This document shows positions 17,750 through 27,381 of a DNA stretch of 64,000 nt, piece after piece; positions within the stretch are counted from its first letter, which is position 1, and each line of letters begins with the position of its first letter. A program made the position numbers and the translations under genes. The notes beneath the pieces are model-generated. The model saw nothing but the letters and a program-made list of their open reading frames with translations, was not told the DNA's origin and made no database searches. Origin of the DNA: Blautia parvula. Lineage in GTDB: Bacteria > Bacillota > Clostridia > Lachnospirales > Lachnospiraceae. Location of the stretch: assembly GCF_020215665.1 (NCBI RefSeq), contig NZ_CP084061.1, positions 1,612,001 through 1,676,000 of the forward strand. Direction: 5' to 3'.

Positions 17750-18604
17750 TCAAATTTTATCCATTATATCCATAAATTCGGCAACGGAGCCGACATGTGC
17801 CGCCAGCTTCAAATACTTTAAAAGGACGTCCCGATTCCTCTCCCCCAGGATTTTATCTCTGAGTTCATCGGAAACAGGCCCCAGATCCTGCAGTAAGAAC
17901 AGGACTGACTCAGACTTGCCTTCCGTTTTACCTTCCGCGCGCTCATCTCTCAATAACTCTTCCAGCAGCATGAATTTCTCCTCCATTTCCCGGCTGCTCT
18001 TGATTTTTATCATAGACTCCTGGATTTTTTTTATAAAATCATCCCGGTAATCCTGAGTGCTCTCAGGCAGATCAGCCTTAACAAATTTCAGAAACTTAAC
18101 TAGATTTTCAGGTACTTCTTTCTCATTTTCCCCACAGGTGCTTAAAAATATGGTAACTCTCCCGTCCGAAACGGTTCTCTTTGTCTCTGCACAGACATTC
18201 TGAAGCGTATAGCGGTATTTCTTCAGGCCAAAGGGGTCAAAATCACAGATAAAGATCACATAAGCTGCGGGAGGCCGTTCATAATCCTCCCCTGTAAGCA
18301 GCAGCTCTATGTCCATCTGGCTGTGATAGTATCTGGCCCTTTTCTCCAGAAAAGACTTTTTTGCCACCTGCATTTCTACATTGTAATGTGTTCGGTTCTC
18401 ATCTTTGGCTATGATGTCAAGTCGTATCCCCCGGTATTCCGGATGATAAATCATGCTTTTCTCTCTGCTGATTTCTACCTTTTCAATAGGAAAACCCACA
18501 GCCATCTCCAGAAAATCACGGCAGATTTCTTCATTTACCATAACTGCACCAAACATAAAATTGTCTTTGAACATCAGTTGTGCCAGTTTTCTGTTTTGAT
18601 TCAT
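17750..18604 (-). CDS. Rpn-family recombination-promoting nuclease / PD-(D/E)XK transposase-like protein, copy 1
   Basis: A 284-residue protein of the PD-(D/E)XK nuclease family related to Rpn proteins (putative transposases). The nuclease core shows RLDII (Asp63) and NVEMQV (Glu77, Gln79), a D...ExQ active site. The C-terminal third is a charged helical region (KSSREMEEKFMLLEELLRDERAEGK), common in this family. The start at 18604 has GGAGG six bases upstream and matches the start of copy 2 at 50507-51382, to which it is clearly similar from promoter to terminator. It lies between the locus 1 operon and its presumed regulator, as though inserted there. No terminal repeats or target-site duplication were seen. 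Confidence 0.85.
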   Translation of the reverse strand: MNQNRKLAQLMFKDNFMFGAVMVNEEICRDFLEMAVGFPIEKVEISREKSMIYHPEYRGIRLDIIAKDENRTHYNVEMQVAKKSFLEKRARYYHSQMDIELLLTGEDYERPPAAYVIFICDFDPFGLKKYRYTLQNVCAETKRTVSDGRVTIFLSTCGENEKEVPENLVKFLKFVKADLPESTQDYRDDFIKKIQESMIKIKSSREMEEKFMLLEELLRDERAEGKTEGKSESVLFLLQDLGPVSDELRDKILGERNRDVLLKYLKLAAHVGSVAEFMDIMDKI

Positions 18605-18855
18605 AAACAACCTCCGCATAAGCAGAGGAATTCTGTTCTGATTATATCACATCAGGTTTGCAATTGCCATATTTAATTTTATATATTCGAATTTTCCTTT
18701 TGAGTCACTGCTCTTCCCAAACAGTAAGCAGGCAAGCCTGACGCCCATAAGGCAGGAGGTACTGTTTCCTCCGTGCCGGCCAATACGCTTGGCGCTGCAC
18801 AGATCGGGAAGATTCTGCTCCATATGGCACCGACAGCCTGTACAACAGATTTGAT
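18605..18855. other. Intergenic region with AAACAGTA/TACTGTTT inverted repeat
   Basis: The 5' side (about 18605-18660) is the Rpn copy 1 leader, with GATATAAT and a GAATTCCTCTGC segment shared with copy 2. At 18719-18726 and 18760-18767 an 8-base inverted repeat (AAACAGTA/TACTGTTT) encloses the palindrome CAGGCAAGCCTG-like core. No coding sequence is evident. The repeat may be part of the regulator transcript terminator or a remnant repeat. Confidence 0.4.
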
Positions 18856-19776
18856 TTAATACTCCACACTCATTACAATATCCTGCTCATAGTTTCCAAA
18901 AGACTTTCCAAACAGATTAAATCCGCCTATATACCTGGCGTCCTCCTTATTTCCTATCCGTACATCAATGTATGGCTTCTCCATGAGGAAGAGGTCCTCC
19001 AGTGTGGCTTCCGCTGCCTTGTTTCCATTGATAAAACAGCCGTCTCCAAGTATCTCCCAGGTCATGAGCATTCCGTACTGGGTAGAGCCGTCCGGCCATA
19101 CGGCGGGATTCAGTCTGCCTCTTCTGCTTCCGAAATCGCCTGGGCATGTCCAGGTTCCGCAGTCCACACCGTTTATCCATACCGTGATATCTGATTTCCA
19201 GTCCTCCCTGTATCCCGGAGCCTCGGAACAGATTTCCATGGACAGGCTCAGGCTCTTGGCATGACGGTTCTTTGGCACTGCGTTTGCGAATTTGTATTCC
19301 ACATAGCCGGCAGATGTCCAGAAAAGTCCGGCTCTTATTTTCTCCGGATCATAAAAGCTGTACTCGGTATCCTCCATACCGATGACGCCTTCCGGGGAGT
19401 ACAGGCCGCAGGTGGGATGGACCTTGCAGCCCGTATAACTGCCGATGGGCATTTCCACACTGACGATCTCATTGACGTCCAGGTTCCGCCTGAGCAGACA
19501 CATATTTACAAAATCAAATTTTCTGCTGCACACCTTCATGGTTCCCCTGCTGCCCGGCTGTTCCTCCATACGGATCAAATCCGCCTTCTCTAAAAGCTTC
19601 AGATGAAAGGCAGCACTGGACTGGGGAATGTCCAGCGCCTTTGCGATCTCTCCTATGATCATATTGTCAGAATAGAGAAGCTTCAGGATTTCCACACGCA
19701 CAGGGGAAGATAAAGCCTTTCCCACGTCACAGAGCGTCTCCACATTCTCCATATCCAGCTCTCTTATTTTTGCCAT
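18856..19776 (-). CDS. ArsR-like HTH regulator with large conserved C-terminal domain (sugar locus 1)
   Basis: A 306-residue protein. Residues about 12-90 are a winged helix-turn-helix of the ArsR type (GKALSSPVRVEILKLLY, then IIGEIAKALDIPQSSAAFHLKLLEKADLI). Residues about 100-306 form a domain not found in ordinary ArsR proteins, with the motifs PTCGLYSPEGVIG, LFWTSAGYVEY, SEAPG, CPGDFGSRRGRLNP and GGFNLFGKSFGN. Many Gly, Trp, Tyr and Asp residues suggest a beta-sandwich ligand domain, probably for sugar (inference). It has its own promoter. A paralogue, at 27382-28293, has the same layout. The likely target is the locus 1 transport operon, from which it is separated only by the Rpn gene. 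Confidence 0.8.
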   Translation of the reverse strand: MAKIRELDMENVETLCDVGKALSSPVRVEILKLLYSDNMIIGEIAKALDIPQSSAAFHLKLLEKADLIRMEEQPGSRGTMKVCSRKFDFVNMCLLRRNLDVNEIVSVEMPIGSYTGCKVHPTCGLYSPEGVIGMEDTEYSFYDPEKIRAGLFWTSAGYVEYKFANAVPKNRHAKSLSLSMEICSEAPGYREDWKSDITVWINGVDCGTWTCPGDFGSRRGRLNPAVWPDGSTQYGMLMTWEILGDGCFINGNKAAEATLEDLFLMEKPYIDVRIGNKEDARYIGGFNLFGKSFGNYEQDIVMSVEY

Positions 19777-19839
19777 AATTCACCAACCCGTTTCTTTTTC
19801 TGATACAGCCATATGCGGTATCTCCATAGATTTTGTTTT

Positions 19840-19868
19840 AGTATATCATCTTCTCCTGGCAGCAGCAA
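19840..19868 (-). promoter_or_regulatory. Promoter of the sugar locus 1 regulator
   Basis: TTGCTG (19863-19868) and TATACT (19840-19845) on the minus strand, 17 bases apart, about 65 bases upstream of the start codon. Confidence 0.5.
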
Positions 19869-19874
19869 GAAAGT

Positions 19875-21263
19875 TTATGGCTGTATTCTCTTACCTTTTT
19901 TCTTTTTATCGGCTATGTATTTCACTTCCCGTCCCAAAAAGAACAGCGCCAGCAGATTCGGAATTGCCATCATACCGTTCAATGTATCGGACAGTTCCCA
20001 TATAACACCCGGGGAAAGCATGCAGCCCGGCAGGGTCAGCAGAATATAACAGAACCGGTACGCTGCGGCGCCCTTTTCCTTACAGAGATAAGCAGCGGTC
20101 CGTTCTCCGAAGCAGGACCATCCCACAATGGTGGCAAAGGCAAACAGTACGGTGGCAGCGGCCAGAAACTGTTTTCCGAAAGGTATGGCCGTGGAAAATG
20201 CCATTCCCGTAAGTGTGGTGCCGTCAATATTCTCAATGCCTGCGGCCAGGTTCTGCAGACAGATTTCCGGCTGATAGACGCCGCTGACCAAAATAACAAG
20301 GGCTGTGACCGTGCAGACTAAAATCGTGTCTATGAAAATTTCCGCGATTCCCCACATTCCCTGGGTTTCCGGGTCTTTGACATCGGACTGCGCATGGGCG
20401 ATCACCGAGGAACCAAGACCTGCCTCATTGGAAAAGATACCGCGGGCAACGCCCATCTGCAGCGCCCTGCTGATTCCGTATCCCGCTGCACCGCCCACTG
20501 CTGCCTTCACACGGAACGCCTCCCGGAATATGATACCGAATGCATCCGGTATCATCTCCTTATGGGCCCACAAAACCACCAGCGCCCCCAAAAGGTAAGC
20601 AGCCGCCATAACCGGGACCAGTTTCTCTGTGAGTGCTGCCACGCGCTTCAATCCTCCGTTCAGCACATAAGCGGTTGCCAGCATAGTCACAACACCTGTG
20701 AAAAAGGCCGGTATATGAAAGGCCTCCTCCAGGCCTTTTGCCATGGAATTCCCCTGTACCATGTTTCCCATGCCAAAAGAAGCGCCCAGGCAGCAGAGTG
20801 AAAAAATAACGGCCATCCATCTGCAGTGAAGCCCTTTGTCCATATAAACCATGGCTCCCCCCACCCAGCCGCCGTTTTCATCCCTGTAGCGGTAACGGAT
20901 TCCCAGATAGTTCTCCGCGTAATTGGTCATCATTCCAAAGAATGCGGAAACCCACATCCAAAATATAGCGCCGGGTCCGCCGGCCATGAGCGCAGTTGCC
21001 ACCCCCGTGATATTTCCGGTTCCCAAAGTTGCCGCCAGCGCAGTGCAGAAAGACTGAAACTGGGAGATGGAATGCTCCTCTTTTGTTTTTCTCACCTCTT
21101 CTTTTTTCAGCAGGGAACCCAGTGTGGTGCTAAACCATTCCTTTGCATGGGTGATCTGGAAAAATCTTGATTTTATGGTAAATCGTATGCCTGTTGCCAG
21201 AAAGAAAAACAGCATCCCCGGACTCCAGACAAATTCGTGAAGCGTGTGCAGAAAGTTTGACAT
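19875..21263 (-). CDS. Sodium:alanine/glycine symporter (AGCS family)
   Basis: A 462-residue membrane carrier with about 10-11 helices that imports alanine or glycine with Na+. The family signature is GPGAIFWMWVSAFFGMMTNYAE (N-terminal third; split here into GPGAIFWMWVSAFFG and MMTNYAE), and ARGIFSNEAGLGSSVIAHA carries the AGCS motif near residue 290. A longer frame reaches 21365 but would begin inside the aldolase terminator, so the ATG at 21261-21263 with AGG six bases upstream is preferred. The gene lies between the locus 1 regulator and fba, without a clear operon link. Confidence 0.88.
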   Translation of the reverse strand: MSNFLHTLHEFVWSPGMLFFFLATGIRFTIKSRFFQITHAKEWFSTTLGSLLKKEEVRKTKEEHSISQFQSFCTALAATLGTGNITGVATALMAGGPGAIFWMWVSAFFGMMTNYAENYLGIRYRYRDENGGWVGGAMVYMDKGLHCRWMAVIFSLCCLGASFGMGNMVQGNSMAKGLEEAFHIPAFFTGVVTMLATAYVLNGGLKRVAALTEKLVPVMAAAYLLGALVVLWAHKEMIPDAFGIIFREAFRVKAAVGGAAGYGISRALQMGVARGIFSNEAGLGSSVIAHAQSDVKDPETQGMWGIAEIFIDTILVCTVTALVILVSGVYQPEICLQNLAAGIENIDGTTLTGMAFSTAIPFGKQFLAAATVLFAFATIVGWSCFGERTAAYLCKEKGAAAYRFCYILLTLPGCMLSPGVIWELSDTLNGMMAIPNLLALFFLGREVKYIADKKKKGKRIQP

Positions 21264-21344
21264 GCAGGACCTGCCCAAAAAGATATTCATAGCAGTATAT
21301 GAGAGTGCTGTCCGAACTATGAACAGCCGGAAAGAGCGGGAAGA

Positions 21345-21381
21345 GAAAAAGGCTGCTCCGGTCATCCCGAAACAGCCTTAA
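21345..21381 (-). terminator. Terminator of fba
   Basis: On the minus strand AAGGCTG...CAGCCTT with an inner CGG/CCG pair is followed by TTTTTCTC. It is 25 bases after the fba stop codon. Confidence 0.8.
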
Positions 21382-21403
21382 ATACATATGTTTTACAGCG
21401 GAA

Positions 21404-22273
21404 TTACTCGAAAGCTTTTCCTACAGAACCAAACAGTTCCATTTTCTCTTTGATAGTAGCACAGATAGCGTCAAAGCCCGGTTTTAATAATTTACGCGGG
21501 TCATAGCCTTTGCCCTGATTATCTTTTCCTGCTTCGATGTACTCACGTGTAGCAGCAGCGAAAGTAAGCTGGCACTCTGTGTTTACGTTGATCTTGGATA
21601 CGCCAAGGTCGATGGCTTTTTTGATCATATCAGCCGGGATACCTGTACCGCCGTGCAGAACTAACGGCATCTCTCCTGTCAGTTTCTGGATGTCATCCAG
21701 AACGTCAAAACGAAGGCCAGCCCAGTTTTCCGGGTATTTTCCATGGATATTTCCAATACCTGCTGCCAGCATGTCCACACCCAGGTCAGCGATCATCTTG
21801 CATTCCTTCGGGTCTGCGCACTCGCCCATTCCCACAACGCCGTCTTCCTCGCCGCCGATGGAACCAACTTCAGCTTCCAGAGATAAGCCGAGGCCTTTGC
21901 AGACACCTGCTAACTCTTTTGTCTTCTCAACGTTCTCTTCGATGGGGTAATGAGAACCATCAAACATGATGGATGAGAATCCGGCTTTGATACATTTGTA
22001 GCATCCTTCATAAGTACCGTGATCCAAATGCAGAGCCACCGGAACAGTGATGTTCAGCTCTTCAATCATAGCCTTTGTCATTTCCGCAACGGTCTTGAAA
22101 CCGGTCATGTATTTTCCGGCTCCCTCGGATACACCCAGGATGATCGGGGATTTGCACTCTTCTGCTGTTAACAGAGCTGCTTTTGTCCACTCCAGGTTGT
22201 TGATATTGAACTGTCCTACTGCATAGTGTCCTGCTTTTGCTTTTTTAAGCATTTCAGCTGCTGATACTAACAT
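21404..22273 (-). CDS. fba: Class II fructose-bisphosphate aldolase
   Basis: A 289-residue Zn-dependent aldolase that splits fructose-1,6-bisphosphate into glyceraldehyde-3-phosphate and dihydroxyacetone phosphate in glycolysis. Signatures: VALHLDHGT (catalytic Asp and Zn His near 82-83), EAEVGSIGGEEDGV, AAGIGNIHGKYP (Zn His) and LVLHGGTGIP (Zn His and phosphate loop). The start ATG at 22271-22273 has GGAGG eight bases upstream and matches the family start MLVSAAEMLKKA; the longer open frame is not used. Its codon use (many CTG/GAA, few rare codons) looks like a highly expressed gene. It has its own promoter and terminator. Confidence 0.97.
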   Translation of the reverse strand: MLVSAAEMLKKAKAGHYAVGQFNINNLEWTKAALLTAEECKSPIILGVSEGAGKYMTGFKTVAEMTKAMIEELNITVPVALHLDHGTYEGCYKCIKAGFSSIMFDGSHYPIEENVEKTKELAGVCKGLGLSLEAEVGSIGGEEDGVVGMGECADPKECKMIADLGVDMLAAGIGNIHGKYPENWAGLRFDVLDDIQKLTGEMPLVLHGGTGIPADMIKKAIDLGVSKINVNTECQLTFAAATREYIEAGKDNQGKGYDPRKLLKPGFDAICATIKEKMELFGSVGKAFE

Positions 22274-22363
22274 AAATATAACCTCCACTAATTGAAAATT
22301 CTCGCTTTTCCCATCCCTGCTCAGACGAATGGCCTGTTCATAAGGAAAGAACGATTTGTTATT

Positions 22364-22391
22364 ATTATAACACATTTCCCCCTTCTGGCAA
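22364..22391 (-). promoter_or_regulatory. Promoter of fba
   Basis: TTGCCA (22386-22391) and TATAAT (22364-22369) on the minus strand with a 16-base spacer. Confidence 0.65.
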
Positions 22392-22431
22392 GCTTTTCTT
22401 ACGCAAATTTACCAATACTGAGCACCTGCTG

Positions 22432-23262
22432 TTATCCCTTAACGCCTCCGGCAGTCATACCCGCTATAAAATATTTCTGAAAAGCCAGGAAAAGTATCAA
22501 CACGGGAATGATTGCCATAACTGACCCTGCAAGCAGAATATCATAATTATTTCCATAAGGAGTCATCAATGTTGAAAGTCCGATAGGCAGAGTCATTTTG
22601 CTGTTACTCTTCAATACGATCAAAGGCCACAGAAAATTATTCCAGCTGATCATACCCTGGTATATTCCCATGGAAGCAAATGCCGGAGCCATCAGCGGAA
22701 GAATGATCTTCACAAAAATACCAATCTCTGTACAGCCATCTACCCGAGCCGCATCCAAAAAGGCTGTTGATATACCTTTTAAGAACTGGTAAAAAAAGAA
22801 AATGGGGATAGGTGCTGCAATAAAAGGAAGAAGAACACCGGTAAATCTATCAATGAGCTGAAAAGTAATCATCTCTTTATAAAGAGGCAGCATAATAATC
22901 TCCATTGGTATCATCATTATCAAAAGCATACAGGAAAACCACAATTTTTTCATTTTAAATTCATACATAGCAAATCCATAGGCCACAGATGCACTTACAA
23001 ATAAGGACAACAGTGTCTGCACAATTGTCAGCAGAAAACTATTTTTAAACCAGATAAAGTACTCTGTTCCGGATGTAAACAGGCTCTTAAAATTAAAAAA
23101 GCCCATAATATCCAAATCTATCCTGGCATTCAACCCGGAACGTATAATCTCTGATGAAGGCTTTAGTGCTCCAATTACCAGGCAAAGTATGGGAAATAAC
23201 ACAATCACGGAAAGAATCAAAAAAATCAGCATAATACCTGCGTTTATCTTCTTTTTAGTCAT
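22432..23262 (-). CDS. Carbohydrate ABC transporter permease, MalG-like (arabinoside locus)
   Basis: A 276-residue permease with six helices. The EAA loop is at AFLDAARVDGCTEIGIFVKIILP and the C-terminus GMTAGGVKG is typical of the MalG branch. Its ATG directly follows the TAA of the upstream permease, with GGAGAGGG as ribosome site. It is the last gene of abf-SBP-permease-permease. No ATPase gene is present in the locus. Confidence 0.92.
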   Translation of the reverse strand: MTKKKINAGIMLIFLILSVIVLFPILCLVIGALKPSSEIIRSGLNARIDLDIMGFFNFKSLFTSGTEYFIWFKNSFLLTIVQTLLSLFVSASVAYGFAMYEFKMKKLWFSCMLLIMMIPMEIIMLPLYKEMITFQLIDRFTGVLLPFIAAPIPIFFFYQFLKGISTAFLDAARVDGCTEIGIFVKIILPLMAPAFASMGIYQGMISWNNFLWPLIVLKSNSKMTLPIGLSTLMTPYGNNYDILLAGSVMAIIPVLILFLAFQKYFIAGMTAGGVKG

Positions 23263-24156
23263 TTATGCCCTCTCCTTTTTATTTGAAATATACATCTGCA
23301 CTGCATTAAATGCCAAAGTCACGATCAGCAGAAATACACCAATGGAAGATCCGAATCCCATATTATTCTGTTCCCATCCTGCTCTGTACAGATATCCCAC
23401 AATTGTAAGTCCCATATCATTCGGTGAACTGTTCCCTGCCCACAGCATATAACTCTCTGTGAACATAGCAAGACCGCCGTAGATAGAAATGGTCAGGACA
23501 TACGTTGTTATTGGCCTCAACATAGGCACCGTGATATATCTAAACTTCTGCCATGTATTTACACCATCCAGATCTGCAGACTCATAAATTTCTTCTGGAA
23601 TGCTCTGAAGACCGGAAAGAAAATACAGCAGATTTATCCCTACCCATCTCCAGAATGCCAGAAAGATCAGAACCATAAAACCAGTGGTACCATTTCTTAA
23701 CCATTTTACCGGACTTTTCCCGAAGACACCAATAATCTGATTCATCAGCGCGCCGTCAGATTCGGCAAACAGAAGCCGAAAAATAATGCCCGCCACTACA
23801 ACAGATGTCAATGTGGGCACAAATAATGCAGACTTAAAAAATGTCTTTCCCACCATTTTTCTGCTGTTGATCATACAAGCCAAAATCATTGGCACAGGTA
23901 TTAAAATTGCAAGTGTAATCAGTGTATACGCCAGACTGTTTTTTACTGCCTTAAAAAATGTTGGGTTTAACAGATTTTTATAATTCTCCATACCGATATA
24001 TTCCACCATTCCAGGCAGTACCGACTGGAAACTCATCTGTACAATGGAAATAACAGGGTACAGAAAAAATATCAGAAAAGACAACATAAAAGGCAGAATA
24101 AACAAGTATGGCGCTGCTTTTTTTGAATAACCAAACTGTTTGATTCTTTTCACCAT
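23263..24156 (-). CDS. Carbohydrate ABC transporter permease, MalF-like (arabinoside locus)
   Basis: A 297-residue permease with six membrane helices and the EAA loop IYESADLDGVNTWQKFRYITV. It is third in the operon, 81 bases after the binding-protein gene and abutting the MalG-like gene. The ribosome site is AAAAGGGG. It forms the membrane channel with the next gene. Confidence 0.92.
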   Translation of the reverse strand: MVKRIKQFGYSKKAAPYLFILPFMLSFLIFFLYPVISIVQMSFQSVLPGMVEYIGMENYKNLLNPTFFKAVKNSLAYTLITLAILIPVPMILACMINSRKMVGKTFFKSALFVPTLTSVVVAGIIFRLLFAESDGALMNQIIGVFGKSPVKWLRNGTTGFMVLIFLAFWRWVGINLLYFLSGLQSIPEEIYESADLDGVNTWQKFRYITVPMLRPITTYVLTISIYGGLAMFTESYMLWAGNSSPNDMGLTIVGYLYRAGWEQNNMGFGSSIGVFLLIVTLAFNAVQMYISNKKERA

Positions 24157-24237
24157 ATTAACCCCTTTTCCTTTATCAGAAATCCGGCACGGAATATACC
24201 CTTGACAGAATATATTCCGTTTATTCCGGTTAACCTT

Positions 24238-25578
24238 TTACTTTAATGAAGCAGCCTCTTCACTGCAGACAGCTGCCGGATCCTCTTTCTCTTCAAATGC
24301 CCTGTACATCACTTTTGTATTCATGGCACTCACTACATCAGGGAAGTTCTCCCCTACTGTTATGGCCGGAATTTCGTCTTTTACTTCCAGTAATGCTTCA
24401 AAAGGATTATTCTTAAAATACTTTGTGTATTTTGTATCAGCTTTTTTCACTTCATCCATATCCCAGACATCACTGCGCATGGGATCAAATCCTAAAATTG
24501 TATATTCTCTTACAGCCCCTTCCTCAGAAAGTTTTGCAAAGGCAAGAAATTCTGCTGCGAGCTCCTGATTTTCACATTGTACAGTGACTGCCGTTCCGGT
24601 ACCGCCAAGGCCAACCGACCGGTCCTGTCCCTCTTCCCATACTGGATTAGGCGCGATTATAATTTTCCCGCTCAAATCAGGCATATAATCTGTAAAACGC
24701 CCCATATACCACATAGGCATCATAGCCGAAGCTGCGCCCCCCTCATTCATAAAGCCCCAATACTCCTCACATTGATGGCTGCCGCCCGGAGAGACAACAG
24801 CAGTTCCGTCATCCAGCATTTCCTGAAGGAACGTAAGTGTCTTTATCATCTCAGGAGAATTTACATTATTGGTACCGTCTTCTTTTAAAAGCCCGCCGCC
24901 CTGCTGAGCAAGAAAAGGCATGAGAAAAAACGGATCATTTCCGGTATCTACTGTGCACATAGGTTTCCCTGTTTTCTCAAGCACTGTCCTGCCGGCTTCA
25001 TGGAAATCATCCCATGTCTTAATCTGTGTATAATCCACACCGGCTTCCTCAAGAATTTCCGCATTGTAGTATGTCATAGATGCACCTACATGAAAATCCA
25101 AACCGTAACAGTTGTCATCTTTGGTATAAATATCAAGCCTGGACTGCACCACATTATCTTTATACTGTGCAATGGCATCATTTAAAGATACCAGCTGCGG
25201 TTCACCCTTTAGAAAATTGGCAAATTTTCCGAGTTCGATATCAGCCATATCAGGAGCGCCTGTCCCTGCCTGCAGGGCAATGAGAAGTTTATTGTGCATA
25301 TCCTCATACGGCAGTACAGAATATGTCAGTTTTATCTGTTTATCCGGATTTTCTTCATTCCAGAGTGCCTGCATTTCATCGTAAAAATCACAGTGAAGTT
25401 CCGTGGTCAGCCATATTTCAAAATCTGTCGCGGCTTTATTTCCTGCGGTCTCCTCCTCTGTATTTGTGTCACTCTTTTTTTCATTTTCTGTACTCTGGCT
25501 GCTGTTATTCCCACATCCTGCAAGCAGACCAAACGCCAAAACTACCCCAATGGCATAAGCAATTGTTTTTCTCTTCAT
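24238..25578 (-). CDS. Sugar ABC solute-binding lipoprotein (arabinoside locus)
   Basis: A 446-residue lipoprotein: signal peptide MKRKTIAYAIGVVLAFG, lipobox LLAGC with lipidated Cys22, then a Ser/Glu/Thr-rich linker and an SBP family 1 fold (FEIWLTTELHCDFYDEMQALW at its start). It captures oligosaccharides outside the membrane for the two permeases. Its neighbour, a GH51 arabinofuranosidase, suggests arabino-oligosaccharides (inference). Unlike the locus 1 binding protein, its frame is intact. The ribosome site is AAAGGAGG. Confidence 0.93.
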   Translation of the reverse strand: MKRKTIAYAIGVVLAFGLLAGCGNNSSQSTENEKKSDTNTEEETAGNKAATDFEIWLTTELHCDFYDEMQALWNEENPDKQIKLTYSVLPYEDMHNKLLIALQAGTGAPDMADIELGKFANFLKGEPQLVSLNDAIAQYKDNVVQSRLDIYTKDDNCYGLDFHVGASMTYYNAEILEEAGVDYTQIKTWDDFHEAGRTVLEKTGKPMCTVDTGNDPFFLMPFLAQQGGGLLKEDGTNNVNSPEMIKTLTFLQEMLDDGTAVVSPGGSHQCEEYWGFMNEGGAASAMMPMWYMGRFTDYMPDLSGKIIIAPNPVWEEGQDRSVGLGGTGTAVTVQCENQELAAEFLAFAKLSEEGAVREYTILGFDPMRSDVWDMDEVKKADTKYTKYFKNNPFEALLEVKDEIPAITVGENFPDVVSAMNTKVMYRAFEEKEDPAAVCSEEAASLK

Positions 25579-25639
25579 AAATAAATACCTCCTTTAGCGT
25601 ATACTTAGAATTTACTGTTTTCTTCCCGCTGCCCTCCTT

Positions 25640-27115
25640 CTACAGCCTTATCAATAAAACACTTCTCGGTGGAATTTCGAAATCTATTCCCCGTTCCGTC
25701 ATTTTATAGTCATAAAATTGTACTTTTTTCACACAGTCAGACGCCTGCACAGTATTGTGCGCATTCATCGCCCCGTGAAGAATAAACGCTTCTGCCTCGT
25801 CTGCCTTACCACCTAAAATTTCACATTCTATATCATAAGAAGTATCTGCAGAAAAATTCACAATTGTAATATTTAACTTCCCATCATCCCCGATAGATAC
25901 GGAATGATTCATATTCACTATTCTGTCAGCTTCCGGACCAATCTCCTCTGTTTCCAGATAGCTATCCAAAAGTATAGCGTTTTGATGATATTTGAACATA
26001 TCATATACATAATAAGTAGGTGTTTTAACAACTTTATCTTTCTCCGTGATAAGAACAGACTGCAGAACATTAACAGCTTGTGCTATATTAGCCATGGAGA
26101 TTCTGTCACTGTACTGATTAAAAATATTAAGGTTCGCAGCTGCAGTCACCGCATCACGGACTGTATTCTGCTGAAACAGATGTCCCGGATTCGTGCCGGG
26201 TTCCGGATTATACCAGTTTCCCCACTCGTCTATGATGAAATCGACTCTTCCCTTCGGGTCATACCTGCGCATAATTCCTGTATGTATACGAATCAGATTT
26301 TCCATTTTCAAAGACTGTGAGATTGTGTGATACCATTCACTCTCTCCGAATTTTATGGACTCTCCCTTCTGTCCTTCTATGTTTACACCCGGATATGTAT
26401 AGTAATGCAGAGAAATCGCATCCAGATTATTCGCTGCCTTTTTCATCAGGACATCTGTCCATTCGTAATCATCATCCAGCGGTCCGCAGGCAATTTTGTA
26501 AACAGATTCCTCACCATAGCTTCTGACGTAAGTTTGAAACTGATTATAAACATCCGCATAATAACCTGCAGTCATGTTTCCTCCGCAAAGCCAGTTTTCA
26601 TTTCCTATTCCCAGGTATTTCAGTTTCCAGGGCTTCTCCTGCCCATTTTTTTTTCTGAGACGAGTAAGGGAAGAATCTCCTGCAAATGTCATATATTCAA
26701 TCCATTTCTGCATCTCTTCCACTCTTCCGCTTCCCAAATTCACGTTTATATAGGGTTCACAGCCAATCTGTCTGCAGAGCTCAAAAAACTCGTGTGTTCC
26801 AAAACTATTATCTTCCACATCACCTCCCCAATGTGTATTTATGGTCCTACGCCTTTCACTGCGTGTGCCAATTCCGTCCATCCAGTGATATTCGTCTGCA
26901 AAATTCCCTCCCGGCCAGCGCAAAACAGGAACGCGTATTTCTCTGAGAGCTGACACTACGTCTTTTCTCATTCCTTTTTCATTTGGTATACCGGAGTTCT
27001 CACCGACATAAATCCCTTCATAAATGCAGCGCCCCAGATGTTCTGTAAAATGCCCGTATATATTTTTATTAATGCGGTTTTTCCGATGATAACCATTGAT
27101 GACCAGTCTGCTCAT
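25640..27115 (-). CDS. Alpha-L-arabinofuranosidase, GH51
   Basis: A 491-residue cytosolic enzyme that releases terminal L-arabinofuranose from arabinan- or arabinoxylan-derived oligosaccharides. Catalytic motifs are GIGNENW (acid/base Glu173) and IIDEWGNW (nucleophile Glu297). The N-terminal signature is IYGHFTEHLGRCIYEGIYVG, with VLRWPGGNFADEYHW. Residues about 380-491 form the C-terminal beta-sandwich. It lacks a signal peptide, so it works on imported oligosaccharide. It is first in the operon, behind a TTGATA/TACTAT promoter, and diverges from the paralogous regulator gene. Confidence 0.95.
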   Translation of the reverse strand: MSRLVINGYHRKNRINKNIYGHFTEHLGRCIYEGIYVGENSGIPNEKGMRKDVVSALREIRVPVLRWPGGNFADEYHWMDGIGTRSERRRTINTHWGGDVEDNSFGTHEFFELCRQIGCEPYINVNLGSGRVEEMQKWIEYMTFAGDSSLTRLRKKNGQEKPWKLKYLGIGNENWLCGGNMTAGYYADVYNQFQTYVRSYGEESVYKIACGPLDDDYEWTDVLMKKAANNLDAISLHYYTYPGVNIEGQKGESIKFGESEWYHTISQSLKMENLIRIHTGIMRRYDPKGRVDFIIDEWGNWYNPEPGTNPGHLFQQNTVRDAVTAAANLNIFNQYSDRISMANIAQAVNVLQSVLITEKDKVVKTPTYYVYDMFKYHQNAILLDSYLETEEIGPEADRIVNMNHSVSIGDDGKLNITIVNFSADTSYDIECEILGGKADEAEAFILHGAMNAHNTVQASDCVKKVQFYDYKMTERGIDFEIPPRSVLLIRL

Positions 27116-27177
27116 GGACTTTCCTCCCTTAATTTAACTTTTTAATTTAATATTTAATGTTTTGATTGATTAATTGT

Positions 27178-27206
27178 ATAGTATCACTATTTTATTGACA
27201 TATCAA
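27178..27206 (-). promoter_or_regulatory. Promoter of the arabinofuranosidase operon
   Basis: TTGATA (27201-27206) and TACTAT (27178-27183) on the minus strand, 17-base spacer. The surrounding 27150-27290 stretch is very AT-rich with three ATTAAATAT copies (27256-27264 and 27275-27283 on plus, 27150-27158 on minus), possible sites for the adjacent regulator. Confidence 0.55.
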
Positions 27207-27315
27207 CGCTTTTATTAGTCATTATTCAACATTTTTTAATGTATTTAACATTTATATTAAATATATTTCTTATTATTAAATATATTTTCAAACAAATATT
27301 TAGTCTTTTTGTACG

Positions 27316-27344
27316 TTGCCATGTTTTTTTTTAAATGTTATAAT
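27316..27344 (+). promoter_or_regulatory. Promoter of the arabinoside-locus regulator
   Basis: TTGCCA (27316-27321), 17 bases, TATAAT (27339-27344), 37 bases before the start codon. Confidence 0.6.
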
Positions 27345-27381
27345 CTGGTAATAGAAAGCGTATCTATGAAAGGAAATCCTT

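Noticed and set aside
21264-21365. Longer N-terminus of the AGCS symporter
   Set aside because: The extra codons overlap the fba terminator and lack a ribosome site; the family start matches 21263.
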